64,000 nt of DNA from Acidobacteriota bacterium (GCA_029263315.1 JAJCXR010000064.1:62001-126000), one strand, 5' to 3'. Positions 18,944 to 28,813 are shown, numbered from the stretch's first letter. The notes: generated from the letters alone by a model not told the origin. Program-made: numbers and translations.

Positions 18944-19254
18944 TTGAAACCTCCTGGCGGTTGGCGGGGCATGCTAAACATTCGGTCTTTGATATTTTGA
19001 AATATCAAGATTTCTACTGAACAAAATCGACTCGGCCGTGGGGAAACATGATCTTGGGTGCCAGTGGTCCCGTCGCAAAGAGTATCCAAAGCGTTCAACC
19101 GAACGGTCGGTATGATACCAGGCCTCGGGACGATGTCAACCTGCAACTCGTTACCACTCGAGTGCCGGGATCCACCTCTGGAAGCCCTGGCTGATCACGG
19201 GTGCCACGCGGATGCGAAAGGTCATGACCGCGGAAGACTGCAAGCTTTCTGCCG
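18944..19254. other. A+T-rich upstream region of the protease gene
   Basis: About 310 bases separate the protease start from the end of the propeller kinase gene. The half nearest the protease is unusually A+T-rich for this window and carries a perfect 20-base palindrome. I see no coding sequence in it. Confidence 0.6.
18989..19008. promoter_or_regulatory. Perfect 9+9 palindrome, possible operator
   Basis: The 20-base sequence reads TTGATATTT, two bases, AAATATCAA. It lies about 45 bases upstream of the protease ATG, where a dimeric regulator would bind. It is an A+T island in a G+C-rich genome, which makes chance less likely. The regulator is unknown. Confidence 0.45.
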
Positions 19255-22200
19255 TCAAGTCAGGAGGGCCACCTGCTCTTCCAGGGCTGCTCTCAGCTCT
19301 ACGAGCCGGATCGGTTTGGTGAGGCACTCGACCATTCCGGCGGCAAGGCAGAGATCCCGATCACTGAGCCTACCGGTGGCCGTCAAGGCGATGAAGGCTG
19401 GAAGGGGACCGTGGAGATCGAGTTGCTGGCTCCGTTGGATGACCTGGAAGCCATCGATGTCCGGCATCTGGAGGTCCATCAATACGATGTCGTAGGTAGT
19501 CCTCTGCAAGGCGTCGAGCACTTCCTGTCCACTGTGGGCGATGTCGGCTGGGTAGCCCAAGCGCTCGAGGAAGAGGAGGGCAACGGTACGATTGACACTA
19601 TTGTCCTCGGCCAGGAGGATGCGGAGGCCGTCCGTATCGGCAAGTGTCTCCGGGGTGAGCGGGCTCGGGCCGTCGGTTTGATGTTCGCTGAAAGGCTCGG
19701 CGGCACGGCCCTCGATGGTGTCGCGAAGCCCTTTGAGAAGGCGCCTGGCCCGCAAGGGTTTGTTCAGGATGATGCTGGGGCGAACGGAGTCCTCCAAGGG
19801 GATGCGGCGCCCGGGATAGGACAGGACTGCGATGGGTAGGTCCCGGGCTCGGCAAATCTCACAGAGCTCCTGCAGACGGCTCGGGTCCTGGGCCACCTCG
19901 AACGCCGTCAGGCCTGAAAAATCGATTACCAGCAAGTGCCATGCACCTCCGGTGCGCAGCAGGGAGACGGCATCTTCCACCGTCTGTGCCCGATCGGTGT
20001 CGGTCTGCCATTGCCGGCAGTAACCGTCAACCCAATCGGCGCTGGGAGTGCTGCCGACGATCATCAGTCGTTGCGAGGCCATGACTTGCAGGCTTTCTTC
20101 GGGGAAGGCGGGGACCTCGTCAACCTCACGGACGCGGATGGAGAAATGAAACGCTGAGCCTTCACCGGGGGCCGTCTCCACCCGGATGGTGCCCCCCATC
20201 AAGCTGCAGAGTCGGCGACAGATGGCCAGCCCGAGGCCAGTGCCACCGAAGCGACGGGTGGTCGAAGCATCGACTTGACTGAAGGGCTCGAAAATTCGCT
20301 CCAGCTGATCGTCGGCCATGCCGATACCTGTATCACGCACCACAAAATTGTAGAGAAACTCTTGGCAATCGACGGCCGAGGCGGAGAGCTCGATGGTGAC
20401 CTGTCCACTTTCGGTGAACTTGATGCCGTTGTTCAGCAGATTGACCAGGATCTGATGGACCCGAGCTCGATCTGAGGTGAGGATTTCCGGCGTACCCTCG
20501 GCGATCCAATATCCCAGCTCGAGATCCTTCTTGGCGGCGGACGGTGCCATCAAACCGAGGGCCTCCTCGAGGGTATTGCGGATGTCGAAGGGTTCGTTCT
20601 CCAGCTGTAGCTGGCGCGACTCGATCTTCGAAAAGTCGAGGATGTCGTTGATGATGGTGAGGAGGGATTCACCGCTGGTACGAATGGTTTCGAGATACTG
20701 CCGCTGCTGCGAGTTGATCGGCGTGTCCTGCAACAGACTGGCCATGCCGATGACGCCGTTCATCGGGGTGCGAATTTCATGGCTCATATTGGCCAGGAAC
20801 TCGTCCTTGGCGCGGTTGGCGGCCTCCGCCAACTCCTTCGCTTGCCGCAGCTCCTCCTGATGTTTTAGCTTACGACGGATGGCCTGAAAAGCGATCCAGC
20901 CGACCGAGATCAGAATCAAGCCATAGAGGGCGAACGCCCAATTGCTACGCCATGGGGGCGGCAATACCTGGATGTCGAGGCGGAGGCCTTGCTCGTTCCA
21001 GATGCCTTCGTTGCTGGCGCCCTGGGCCTCGAAGGTATACGAGCCGGCGGGCAGGGCGGTCAAGGTGACGCGATGGAAGTTGCCGAGGTCAATCCATTCA
21101 TCGCTCAAACCGATCAGGCGATAACGAAAACGATTGCGCTCCGGAGCGGAGAAGTCGAGGGCGGCGAACTCCAAGGAGGCGACATAGTCTCGGTGGTTGA
21201 GGACGATCCGTTGGAGATCCGAGAGGGGCTGGTCGATGTCCACGGGGAGGTTCTGTTTGTAGAGCCCGGTCAAGACAACCGGCGGCACATGGGCTCGACT
21301 TTCGATTTGGCTGGGATCAAAGGCGTTGAAGCCGTTGTCGCCCCCAAAATAGAGCTGGCCGTCACGGCTGCGGAAATAGGCGCCAAAATTGAACTCGTTG
21401 CTCTGCAGCCCGAAGGAGGTGTCGAAAACACGAAAAGTTTCGGCCTCGGGGTTAAAGCGTGCCAAGCCGTTGTTGGTGCTCAACCACAGGTAGCCCTGGG
21501 CGTCGGACAGGATTCCTGAGACCACCCGGCTCGGCAGGCCGTGGCGTTCGATGTAGGTGCGGAAAACCGTCTCGCCCGCAGTCTCACCGAGCTCCACCAA
21601 CTGAACGAGACCTCCACCTTGGGTGCCCAGCCACAAACGATCCGAGCTGTCGATGTGAAGGGCGATGATGGTATTGCTGCTCAGGGAGCCCGGTTGACCT
21701 TTCTGCTGGCGGAAGTTGCGCACCTCGCCGCTGTTGCGGTCCAACAGATCTAGGCCGTCGCCGACGGTGCCTATCCACAGGCGTTGGTGGTCGCCGAGGA
21801 TGGTGAAGAGACGGTTGCTGGTCAGCTTCGGGCCGCTGGTGGACCGACCAAAAGACTGAATATTGCCTCGGCCGTCGATGTGGAACAGACCATCGTTGTA
21901 GGTGGTGATCCAGATGTCCCCCTCCGGCGCTTCGAAGAGGTCCGTGATGCCGAGGGCCGGGAAGTCCTCGCCGCTGGGGGTGGCAAAGGGCTCCAGTGTG
22001 TTGGCCCCGGGAAAATAGGTGAATAGCCCGTCGGCCAAGGTGCCGACCCAAAGACGATTCTTTCGGTCATGGTGCAAGGTTGTGATGTGGCGCCGATCGG
22101 TGGCCCCTGGACGATCCCTGTCTGGATTCGTCAGGCGGCCGGTGCGAGGGTCCAGGACATCGAGGCCATCCTGGGTACCGATCCAAATGGAGCCATCCTC

Positions 22201-23544
22201 GGCTTCGGAGAAAGCGTAGACGTATTGGTTGCTCAAGTAAGCCTGATCATCGGCTTGGCCGGCGTCCGCTGGGCTGCTCGAATAATGCTGAAAGAGCCAG
22301 GTCATCGGATTCCAGGCGTTGAGGCCACCACCCAAGGTGCCGACCCACAGGACGCCGCTACGGTCCTGATGGATGGCCATGATGTGATCGCTCTGGAGGC
22401 TGTGAGGGTCTGCGGGCTGGTGAAGATAACGGTGGGAAACCTGCTCCTGGGGCTCGAAAAGCAGGAGACCCCGCTGGGCGCCCAGCCAGATGCGGCCTTC
22501 GTCGTCTTCAAAAAGGGCCCGCACACGATCCGGACCGAACGACTTTTGATCTTCAGAAACCGTCTCCAGGTGTTGGATCGTTCCACTTTCCTGATGCCAG
22601 AGGTGGAGGCCGCCGTAGGTGCCTATCCAGAGACGTTGCTGACTGTCCTCGAGCAGCGCCTGAACTCGGTTGTCTCTCAGGCCGCTGCTTTTCTGAGGAG
22701 TGTCGTCATCTGCGGAGCCAGCGCCGTCGGCGAGCTCTGACAGCGGCTGCTGGAAATGGGTGAGCAAACCGGTTTGGACGTCCAGGCGGTCGAGACCGCC
22801 CGTGGTGCCGATCCAGAGATTGCCGAGATGATCGCGGGTCAAGGCGCGAACCTCGTCGGAGATCAAGTCGGTACGAAGATTCGGGCCGCTGTGCAGATGT
22901 TCGAAAGTCTCCGTCTGAGGATCGAAGAGATCGAGACCCGCTTTATAGGTGCCCACCCACAGCTTGTTGTCGTCGGCCAAGAGCAGGGTATGAATGTAAT
23001 CCCCGGCCAGGCTCTTGGGATCGTCGGGATCGTGGGAGTAGCGGACGAAGTCGTCATTCTGCCTACGCCAGCGCGCCAGCCCACCCTTGGTGGCGATCCA
23101 CAGATCCCCCGACGGATCCTCGACCAAGGCGGAGATCCAATCGTTTGGCAGGCTGTTGGTTGCTTCCAGATCGAGGCGATAGGTCTTGAATTGATAGCCG
23201 TCGTAACGGTTGAGCCCGTCTTGCGTGCCGAACCACAGGAACCCGGTGCTGTCTTGAAGGATGCACTGCACCGTATTCTGGGACAGCCCGTCATCGCGGG
23301 AAAGATGCTTGAAACGGATCGCCCGGGCTGGCACGGCGGCGCTTGCGACGGCGAGGCTGATCTCCAGCAGCAGCCATAGGCCGCAGCCAAGGAGCCCTCG
23401 AATGCGTCTGGACGCGGCGCTCAAAGGGGCATCCAACGTCCCGGTCGACGGCGTGGTGAGTGCGTCGACTGTGCACTGGGCAGAGTCGATGGTGTAGCGC
23501 TGCAGGTTGTGACCCTCCGTACGCGATTTTTGCCCGTGGCCCAA
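19255..23544 (-). CDS. Hybrid two-component sensor with ligand-binding beta-propeller (Reg_prop/Y_Y_Y HK-RR)
   Basis: This is a 1,429-aa one-protein phosphorelay. After a hydrophobic N-terminal segment come about 14 Reg_prop blades (DGLSQNTVQCILQDSTGFLWFGT, LWIGTYGGLHLW and similar) forming a double periplasmic propeller, a Y_Y_Y domain, a membrane helix near 870 (WAFALYGLILISVGWIAF), HisKA with MSHEIRTPMNGVIGM (His near 920), HATPase (NLLNNGIKF, DTGIGM, GGTGLGLAI), a degenerate receiver-like region, and a C-terminal receiver with Asp in YDIVLMDLQMPD near 1356. This architecture is typical of polysaccharide-sensing systems in Bacteroidota but also occurs in Acidobacteriota. It lacks a DNA-binding domain, so a partner should exist. 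The initiation codon is uncertain (TTG at 23544, or an internal TTG). Confidence 0.92.
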   Translation of the reverse strand: MGHGQKSRTEGHNLQRYTIDSAQCTVDALTTPSTGTLDAPLSAASRRIRGLLGCGLWLLLEISLAVASAAVPARAIRFKHLSRDDGLSQNTVQCILQDSTGFLWFGTQDGLNRYDGYQFKTYRLDLEATNSLPNDWISALVEDPSGDLWIATKGGLARWRRQNDDFVRYSHDPDDPKSLAGDYIHTLLLADDNKLWVGTYKAGLDLFDPQTETFEHLHSGPNLRTDLISDEVRALTRDHLGNLWIGTTGGLDRLDVQTGLLTHFQQPLSELADGAGSADDDTPQKSSGLRDNRVQALLEDSQQRLWIGTYGGLHLWHQESGTIQHLETVSEDQKSFGPDRVRALFEDDEGRIWLGAQRGLLLFEPQEQVSHRYLHQPADPHSLQSDHIMAIHQDRSGVLWVGTLGGGLNAWNPMTWLFQHYSSSPADAGQADDQAYLSNQYVYAFSEAEDGSIWIGTQDGLDVLDPRTGRLTNPDRDRPGATDRRHITTLHHDRKNRLWVGTLADGLFTYFPGANTLEPFATPSGEDFPALGITDLFEAPEGDIWITTYNDGLFHIDGRGNIQSFGRSTSGPKLTSNRLFTILGDHQRLWIGTVGDGLDLLDRNSGEVRNFRQQKGQPGSLSSNTIIALHIDSSDRLWLGTQGGGLVQLVELGETAGETVFRTYIERHGLPSRVVSGILSDAQGYLWLSTNNGLARFNPEAETFRVFDTSFGLQSNEFNFGAYFRSRDGQLYFGGDNGFNAFDPSQIESRAHVPPVVLTGLYKQNLPVDIDQPLSDLQRIVLNHRDYVASLEFAALDFSAPERNRFRYRLIGLSDEWIDLGNFHRVTLTALPAGSYTFEAQGASNEGIWNEQGLRLDIQVLPPPWRSNWAFALYGLILISVGWIAFQAIRRKLKHQEELRQAKELAEAANRAKDEFLANMSHEIRTPMNGVIGMASLLQDTPINSQQRQYLETIRTSGESLLTIINDILDFSKIESRQLQLENEPFDIRNTLEEALGLMAPSAAKKDLELGYWIAEGTPEILTSDRARVHQILVNLLNNGIKFTESGQVTIELSASAVDCQEFLYNFVVRDTGIGMADDQLERIFEPFSQVDASTTRRFGGTGLGLAICRRLCSLMGGTIRVETAPGEGSAFHFSIRVREVDEVPAFPEESLQVMASQRLMIVGSTPSADWVDGYCRQWQTDTDRAQTVEDAVSLLRTGGAWHLLVIDFSGLTAFEVAQDPSRLQELCEICRARDLPIAVLSYPGRRIPLEDSVRPSIILNKPLRARRLLKGLRDTIEGRAAEPFSEHQTDGPSPLTPETLADTDGLRILLAEDNSVNRTVALLFLERLGYPADIAHSGQEVLDALQRTTYDIVLMDLQMPDIDGFQVIQRSQQLDLHGPLPAFIALTATGRLSDRDLCLAAGMVECLTKPIRLVELRAALEEQVALLT

Positions 23545-23683
23545 GTGACTGTGATCGCCAATCTATGGTCGCCAACGATGTCATCGTCGAGGACTGTGAT
23601 TTTCGGAATTCTACACGGCTGGCGGCCCGAAGCCGAGTTTCCATCGCACTCCGGGCCCCATGGCGTGCCTTCCGTTCCACGGG

Positions 23684-24814
23684 TCAGCGTTGGCGTTTCT
23701 TCTTGGCCTGCTGCACGCTCTTGTAGAGACGACCCAATTGGCGGTCCTGGCGCCGTCGCTCGGCGATGTTTTTACGTAGCTCCAGGCGCTGTATTTCCTG
23801 CTCGAGCCCCTGCCAACTGGCCAGCCGGGCGGCGTCGAGTCGCCCCTCTCGGATGGCTCGGCGGACGCCGCAGCCCGGCTCGTCGAAGTGAGAGCAGTCC
23901 CGGAAACGACAATCCCCGGAGAGGGCTTCGATATCGTCGAAGGCCGTGACCAAGGCGTCTTCATCGGCCCATAGCTGAATCTCCCGCACTCCGGGGTTGT
24001 CCACCAGCAGCCCGCCGGAGGGCAGTAAGACCAATTGGCGGTGGGTGGTGGTATGGCGACCCCGGTCGTCGCCCTGGCGCACACTGCCGGTAGCCATCAC
24101 CGGCGCGCCGCACAGGCGGTTGAGCAGGGTCGACTTGCCAGCTCCCGAAGAACCGATCAAAGCGACGGTGCAGCCCGGCTCCAGGAAGCTACGCAGGGCT
24201 TCGAGGCCCTCCGCCGCCAGGGCTGAGACGACAAAAACCGGCACCTGCGGGGCCACCTGCTGCGCATCGAGCCGTGCTTCGATGGCGTTTGGCGACAGGT
24301 CCGCCTTGCTCAGGATGACCACCGGTTGGGCGCCACTCTCATGGGCCATGACGGTGAATCGCTCCAGTCGTCGGAGGTTGAAGTCACCGTCCAAACCCAT
24401 GACCAGGAAGACATGGTCCAGGTTGGCGGCCACCACCTGTTGCTGCGTCACTTGACCGGCCACTTTGCGAGACAGGCAAGTTCGGCGGGGCAAGATGCCC
24501 TGGAGCGTCACCGTTTCATCGTCGCCGTCGTCCGGTGGAATGAAAAACACCCAGTCGCCGACCGCCGGTAGGGTCTCGCCGCGGCGCATGCGGCCGGACA
24601 GCTTGGCCCCGCGCTCACCGTCGGCGGTGAGGACTCGGTACTGTTGACGGGATTCGAATGCGACGCGGGCCGGAGTCAGATTCGGCGGCTCCGAATCCGA
24701 GCCGATGCCGCCGGCGTGCAGCTCATTCAGCTGCTTTTGGAATTGATCTTCGAAATAGGCGTTCCAACCGAGCGCCTCGAGGCGATGCTCTTCAGAAGAA
24801 GGCGTGGAAATCAT
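23684..24814 (-). CDS. rsgA: Ribosome small subunit-dependent GTPase A (RsgA)
   Basis: RsgA is a circularly permuted GTPase that acts in late 30S subunit maturation. The 376-aa product has an OB-type N-terminal part (GDWVFFIPPDDGDD), then the permuted G motifs: SKAD (G4), GSSGAGKSTLLN (G1) and DNPG (G3), and a C-terminal zinc-binding segment CRFRDCSHFDEPGCGV. A basic tail (RQDRQLGRLYKSVQQAKKKRQR) ends the protein. The ATG at 24814 was chosen because the longer in-frame extension has no family similarity and GAGAGG lies just upstream. Confidence 0.95.
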   Translation of the reverse strand: MISTPSSEEHRLEALGWNAYFEDQFQKQLNELHAGGIGSDSEPPNLTPARVAFESRQQYRVLTADGERGAKLSGRMRRGETLPAVGDWVFFIPPDDGDDETVTLQGILPRRTCLSRKVAGQVTQQQVVAANLDHVFLVMGLDGDFNLRRLERFTVMAHESGAQPVVILSKADLSPNAIEARLDAQQVAPQVPVFVVSALAAEGLEALRSFLEPGCTVALIGSSGAGKSTLLNRLCGAPVMATGSVRQGDDRGRHTTTHRQLVLLPSGGLLVDNPGVREIQLWADEDALVTAFDDIEALSGDCRFRDCSHFDEPGCGVRRAIREGRLDAARLASWQGLEQEIQRLELRKNIAERRRQDRQLGRLYKSVQQAKKKRQR

Positions 24815-25161
24815 GGGTTTGAAACCTCTCTCTATGTACACCTTTTCGGGGATACGGTGGCCTATCGAGAGCACCGAGGCGCCGCGTCCGCAAGGCTTGC
24901 GAGCGAGCGCAACACCGCGGACGTGAATGCATCGGCGCTCGAGTACCAGCGTATTCTTGGCAAGGTGTACCAGGGGTGAGTGGCCTGCGCTGCTCAGGCA
25001 GGCGGCCGCACACGAACACACCTCCGACGGTCACACCGGGAAGTGCTAACGAAAGCTGTCGTCACAACGGGGTGTTGTTGCAACAGGACGAGAGGAGAGG
25101 TTTCATACAATCATAGGTACAAGAAGTCTCGCACAGCCGTTGGCCGGTGGCAAGCTCGACG
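24815..25161. other. Intergenic region upstream of rsgA
   Basis: About 350 bases lie between rsgA and the end of the next minus-strand gene. An in-frame extension of rsgA covers part of it but does not look like protein. No tRNA, repeat or strong hairpin was recognised. Confidence 0.4.
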
Positions 25162-26703
25162 CTAGTTCCCCGCCGGGTCGTGCACACTGAATAGGCACCA
25201 TCGCCGCGGTGGGGTTTCGGGCCGTAGGCGGGGGTCGGCATAGAACAAACGCTGCATCTCCGCGTCGCCGTGCACCACGACATAGTCGAAATGGTCGATG
25301 TCGGAGCGCCTCAGCTTGCTGGCTCGCCAATCGAGCCCCGGCGTCCAGGGTTGCTGACGCGGTAGATCCTTGTAGACCACCAGGCTGGAGGCTTCGTTGG
25401 CAAAGGAGCGGGCCAGCTCACCACCGTGCAGGGCTTGAGACCAGGCATAGAGGTGGTAGTAGGGATAGCCCTGGATGGTGCTGCTGGTGCGTACGAAATC
25501 GAGCCCGAGGACGTTCGATCCCTCGTCGATGGCTTCCAGGGAAGCGTGTAAGCCCTCCAGCTCTTGGCCCTCGAAGGTCAGCCAGGCGTCGGTGGTGGCG
25601 AGGCTGATCGACGCCAGGAGCAGGAGCGGTAAGGTCAGGCGTAGCGCCTTCGTCAGCGGGGGCGGGGGCACGGCCAAAACCACGAAGAGCAGCCCGATGG
25701 GTAACCAGCGGGAAGCGAAGAAAACAGTGTTTTGGTAGACCCCGGGTAAGACCAGGGCGATGGCGATGCCGGCCAGGCCGATGGCCAAGAGACGGGTATC
25801 AAATCTGTTTTCGGCCTCGTCTTGTGGGTCGTTCTGAGAGGGGCGATCGAGGTGTTTCAGCCGCCACCACCGGCCGAGGGCACCGAGGAGCAACCAGAGC
25901 AGGGCGGCAATGGCCAGCCAGGTTTCCGTCGAGCCCTGTAGGCCGCCGAAGGCGGAGTTGATCCACCAGGCCCCGTGCCAACGTTGCCCGAGGGCCCAGA
26001 AGGTCGCGGAATCAAATCCCCGCGTTGCCAGCTGGGGATACCAGAAGGCAGTAGCCACCATCACCGGTGCCAAGGCGGCGCCCTGCAAGAGCCAGCGACG
26101 CCGGTCGAAACCGGCCCCCAGGCCGTGGCACAGCAGGTAGACGATGCCGACCAGCAACCACAGGATGTGGGCGGCATAGAGCAGCACGGCAAGGACGGTC
26201 CAGGTCAGCCACCGGGCCGGCCACGGCCCCGGTCGTGGGTGGTGGTCCGTCGTCGTGCCGTTCCCCAGGCATAGGATCCAGCCGATGAAAATCGGCAGGC
26301 CGACGAGGAAGTTGAGCAATCCCCAGTAGAGGGCATGGTTGAAAAAGAGGATGAAAGCCAGGGCGACGGCGGCGGCGGAGCGTTGTCTGTGCCACGCCAA
26401 ACCGCTGAGGGCGAGGCACCAGGCGGCCCCGATCAGCCACAGTGCCAGGCGGCCAGCCGCCAACGGTGACGCCACCTTCGAGGCCAGCCACAGGGGTAGG
26501 TAGCCGAGTTTGTTGGGCTCCCACCACTGGACGCGATAGGGGCCGTCGGGGTTGTTGAGGGTTTCCTGGAGCAGCCGTATCTGCGACATCTGCTGCGGCA
26601 AGTCGGTGACCGGCGGGATGTCGACGGCGAGAAAAGGCACCGCCAAGGCCAGGAGACCGAGGCCGAGGATCCACGTGCGAGGGGCTGAGAAACGATGGGT
26701 CAC
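25162..26703 (-). CDS. Polytopic membrane protein, glycosyltransferase-like (unknown function)
   Basis: The 513-aa product has about ten hydrophobic helices, a first extracytoplasmic loop with DIPPVTDLPQQMSQIRLLQE, and a C-terminal soluble part (HFDYVVVHGDAEMQRLFYADPRL). An acidic first loop followed by many membrane spans resembles GT-C-type glycosyltransferases or related envelope proteins, but I cannot assign a family firmly. I chose the GTG at 26703 because GAGGACG lies upstream; a TTG at 26766 would add 21 residues. It is divergent from the next pair of exported proteins. Confidence 0.75.
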   Translation of the reverse strand: MTHRFSAPRTWILGLGLLALAVPFLAVDIPPVTDLPQQMSQIRLLQETLNNPDGPYRVQWWEPNKLGYLPLWLASKVASPLAAGRLALWLIGAAWCLALSGLAWHRQRSAAAVALAFILFFNHALYWGLLNFLVGLPIFIGWILCLGNGTTTDHHPRPGPWPARWLTWTVLAVLLYAAHILWLLVGIVYLLCHGLGAGFDRRRWLLQGAALAPVMVATAFWYPQLATRGFDSATFWALGQRWHGAWWINSAFGGLQGSTETWLAIAALLWLLLGALGRWWRLKHLDRPSQNDPQDEAENRFDTRLLAIGLAGIAIALVLPGVYQNTVFFASRWLPIGLLFVVLAVPPPPLTKALRLTLPLLLLASISLATTDAWLTFEGQELEGLHASLEAIDEGSNVLGLDFVRTSSTIQGYPYYHLYAWSQALHGGELARSFANEASSLVVYKDLPRQQPWTPGLDWRASKLRRSDIDHFDYVVVHGDAEMQRLFYADPRLRPETPPRRWCLFSVHDPAGN

Positions 26704-26870
26704 GGGGCGTCCTCGAATAGGAAGATGCAAGAGGCGAGCGGAAAAAAACGAAGGATAGCGTAACAAAAGGCGCCCCCCTTCCGTTGTAGGAGGGAGAGTG
26801 CACGCCAGACCCCCGCAGCCTGCGTCGGCCGACGAGTGCTCCCCAACGATGCAAATCCAAGGAGAGAGAG

Positions 26871-27422
26871 ATGAAATTTAAAGCCCTTTTCCTATTGCTG
26901 GCCCTGACCCTGACCTTTTCCGGTAGCGCTCTGGCTGACCACTGGATCCACGTCGAGGTGAAGAATCCCAGCGCCGACGAGCATGTCACCGTCAACTTGC
27001 CCCTGTCCCTCATGCAAGCCGCCGCCCACTTGATCCCGCAGGAAGTCGACGAGGATGTCCACATCGCCATCGATGACCTCGACATGAGCTGGTCCGAGCT
27101 GTTGGCCTTCTGGCAGGAAGTCAAGAATGCCCCTGAAGCCACTTTCGTGACGGTGCAGTCGAAGGACGAGACGGTCAATGTGCGTAAGGAAGGCGACTAC
27201 GTCTTCGTGCGGACCACTGAGAGCACCGCAGCGGGTACCAAAGTTGATGTGAAGTTTCCCTTGGCGGTGATCGATGCGTTGCTTTCCGGTCCTGAAGGTA
27301 CGTTGAACTTTCAGGGAGCCCTGCAAGCCCTGGCCGACTTCGGCCCCGGCAACCTGGTGACGGTGCAGGACGGCGACGAGACGGTTCGGGTGTGGATCGA
27401 CGATCAAAACGAGGTCGAGTGA
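26871..27422 (+). CDS. Small exported protein of unknown function, first of a related pair
   Basis: The 183-aa product starts with a clear signal peptide (MKFKALFLLLALTLTFSGSALA). The mature part has two similar halves: IHVEVKNP...VTVNLPLSLMQAAAHLI and VFVRTTEST...KVDVKFPLAVIDALLS, each followed by a segment with FVTVQSKDETVNVRKEG or LVTVQDGDETVRVWID. It is acidic and probably periplasmic. AAGGAGAGAGAG precedes the ATG. The next gene encodes a protein of the same general design, so the two probably arose by duplication. Function is unknown. Confidence 0.75.
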   Translation: MKFKALFLLLALTLTFSGSALADHWIHVEVKNPSADEHVTVNLPLSLMQAAAHLIPQEVDEDVHIAIDDLDMSWSELLAFWQEVKNAPEATFVTVQSKDETVNVRKEGDYVFVRTTESTAAGTKVDVKFPLAVIDALLSGPEGTLNFQGALQALADFGPGNLVTVQDGDETVRVWIDDQNEVE

Positions 27423-27510
27423 CGGCCTGCCTTGAGACGTGCATCCCTTGAGACGGGCAGTAAATAGCGGCGGCCGAGCACGACTCGCCGTCGCCCTGAG
27501 GAGACCGGAG

Positions 27511-27972
27511 ATGAAACCACAGAATACACATCGGCGCCCCTACTTGAGATGGACCGCCATCGCCCTGATCTGTTTGATGAGCCCGTTTTTTGCCTTGGCC
27601 GCCGCCGTTGCCGTCACCGGTACGGTGACCGTCGAAGTCGACGAGAAATCCGCCGATGGCACCCATCTCTACATTCCAGTGCCGGCCCTGGTCTTCGACC
27701 TGGCGCTTTTGGCGGCGCCGTTGATCATTCCCGATGAGGCCCTGGCCGAAGTGCGACGGGAGATTGCCCCCTACCGCCAAGGTCTGCGACAGATGGCCGA
27801 CAGCCTGGAGTCCATGCCCTCGGGAGTCCTGGTGGAAGTCCTCTCCGACGGAGAGCAGGTGCGCATCAGCAAGCAAGGGCGCACTTTCCATATCCGGGTA
27901 CAGAGCGAAGATACGGATGTCTCGATCGCCGTCCCGGCGCGTTTGCTGGGGAGCTCGCTGGATGTGATTTGA
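27511..27972 (+). CDS. Small exported protein of unknown function, second of a related pair
   Basis: The 153-aa product has an N-terminal membrane helix or uncleaved signal (WTAIALICLMSPFFALAAAVAV). Its body, VTVEVDEKSADGTHLYIPVPALVFDLALL followed by VLVEVLSDGEQVRISKQGRTFHIRVQSED and VSIAVPARLL, has the same strand-helix plan as the preceding protein. GAGGAGACCGGAG lies before the ATG at 27511; an upstream in-frame start has no ribosome-binding site. A hairpin terminator follows. No family was recognised. Confidence 0.75.
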   Translation: MKPQNTHRRPYLRWTAIALICLMSPFFALAAAVAVTGTVTVEVDEKSADGTHLYIPVPALVFDLALLAAPLIIPDEALAEVRREIAPYRQGLRQMADSLESMPSGVLVEVLSDGEQVRISKQGRTFHIRVQSEDTDVSIAVPARLLGSSLDVI

Positions 27973-28028
27973 GGCTCGTTGGAGCGACGAGACGAAGCTC
28001 GTTTCAGTTGGACAAGGTAGGTGTCTCG

Positions 28029-28051
28029 AGGGGTGGGGTTGTCCCACCCCT
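28029..28051 (+). terminator. Rho-independent terminator
   Basis: A 9-bp perfect stem (AGGGGTGGG / CCCACCCCT) closes a GTTGT loop and is followed by TTTGAATTT. It ends the two-gene exported-protein unit and may also serve the convergent rsmI gene, since the stem is symmetric. Confidence 0.75.
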
Positions 28052-28135
28052 TTGAATTTACCGAAGCAAGACGATTCCGCGCTCGCTACAGACGGTGGCG
28101 GGCGCTTCGCTATCGAAGGGGAGCCCCGGGCGGGC

Positions 28136-28813
28136 TCAATCCGCGCCGCCGAGGACGATGACAAATTCCCCCTTGAGACTGGGGCGTTCTTGCAGTTCCC
28201 CCATGAGCTCGCTCAAGTGGCCCCGCAAGACTTCCTCATGCAGCTTCGTGAGCTCCCGGCAGACGGCGGCCGGACGATCGCCGAAAATGCCGTGCATGTC
28301 GCTCAGGCTGGCGACCAGGCGATGGGGAGATTCGAAAAATATCAGCGTGTGGTCGTAGTCGACGAAGCGGCGCAGGAATCGACGTCGGCGTTTGCTGCTA
28401 TGGGGTGTGAAGCCGGCAAAGGTGTGCGGATAGGGCGGTAGGGCCGAGACCACCAAGGCAGCGAGAATGGCCGAAGGGCCCGGCAGGGGCTCGATACGGA
28501 CGCCACGCTCGGCGGCCTCTCTCACCAAGGGAAACCCCGGGTCGCTGATCAAGGGGGTGCCGGCATCGCTCAGCACCGCCACCACCAAGCCGTCCTCCAG
28601 CGCCTCCAGCAATTGAGGCAGACGACGCTTTTCGTTGTGATCATGCATCGAGATGAGGCGTTTCTTGAGGCCCAGGTGGGCCAGCAAACGGCCGCTGTGG
28701 CGGGTGTCTTCGCAGGCCACCAAGTCGGCCTCCTCCAAGGCGCGCTTGGCTCGAGGCGACATGTCTTCGAGATTGCCGATGGGTGAGCTGACGACGACGA
28801 CTTTGCCGGACAT
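28136..28813 (-). CDS. rsmI: 16S rRNA (cytidine-2'-O)-methyltransferase RsmI
   Basis: RsmI methylates the ribose of C1402 in 16S rRNA using SAM. The 225-aa protein carries the tetrapyrrole-methylase-fold signatures VVSSPIGNLEDMSPRA, VACEDTRHSGRLL, VLSDAGTPLISDPGF, PLPGPSAILAAL and FFESPHRL, ending in LKGEFVIVLGG. It stops about 60 residues short of the Escherichia coli protein, which has an extra C-terminal domain; short forms are common in other phyla. It is divergent from the SurA-like gene. Confidence 0.94.
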   Translation of the reverse strand: MSGKVVVVSSPIGNLEDMSPRAKRALEEADLVACEDTRHSGRLLAHLGLKKRLISMHDHNEKRRLPQLLEALEDGLVVAVLSDAGTPLISDPGFPLVREAAERGVRIEPLPGPSAILAALVVSALPPYPHTFAGFTPHSSKRRRRFLRRFVDYDHTLIFFESPHRLVASLSDMHGIFGDRPAAVCRELTKLHEEVLRGHLSELMGELQERPSLKGEFVIVLGGAD

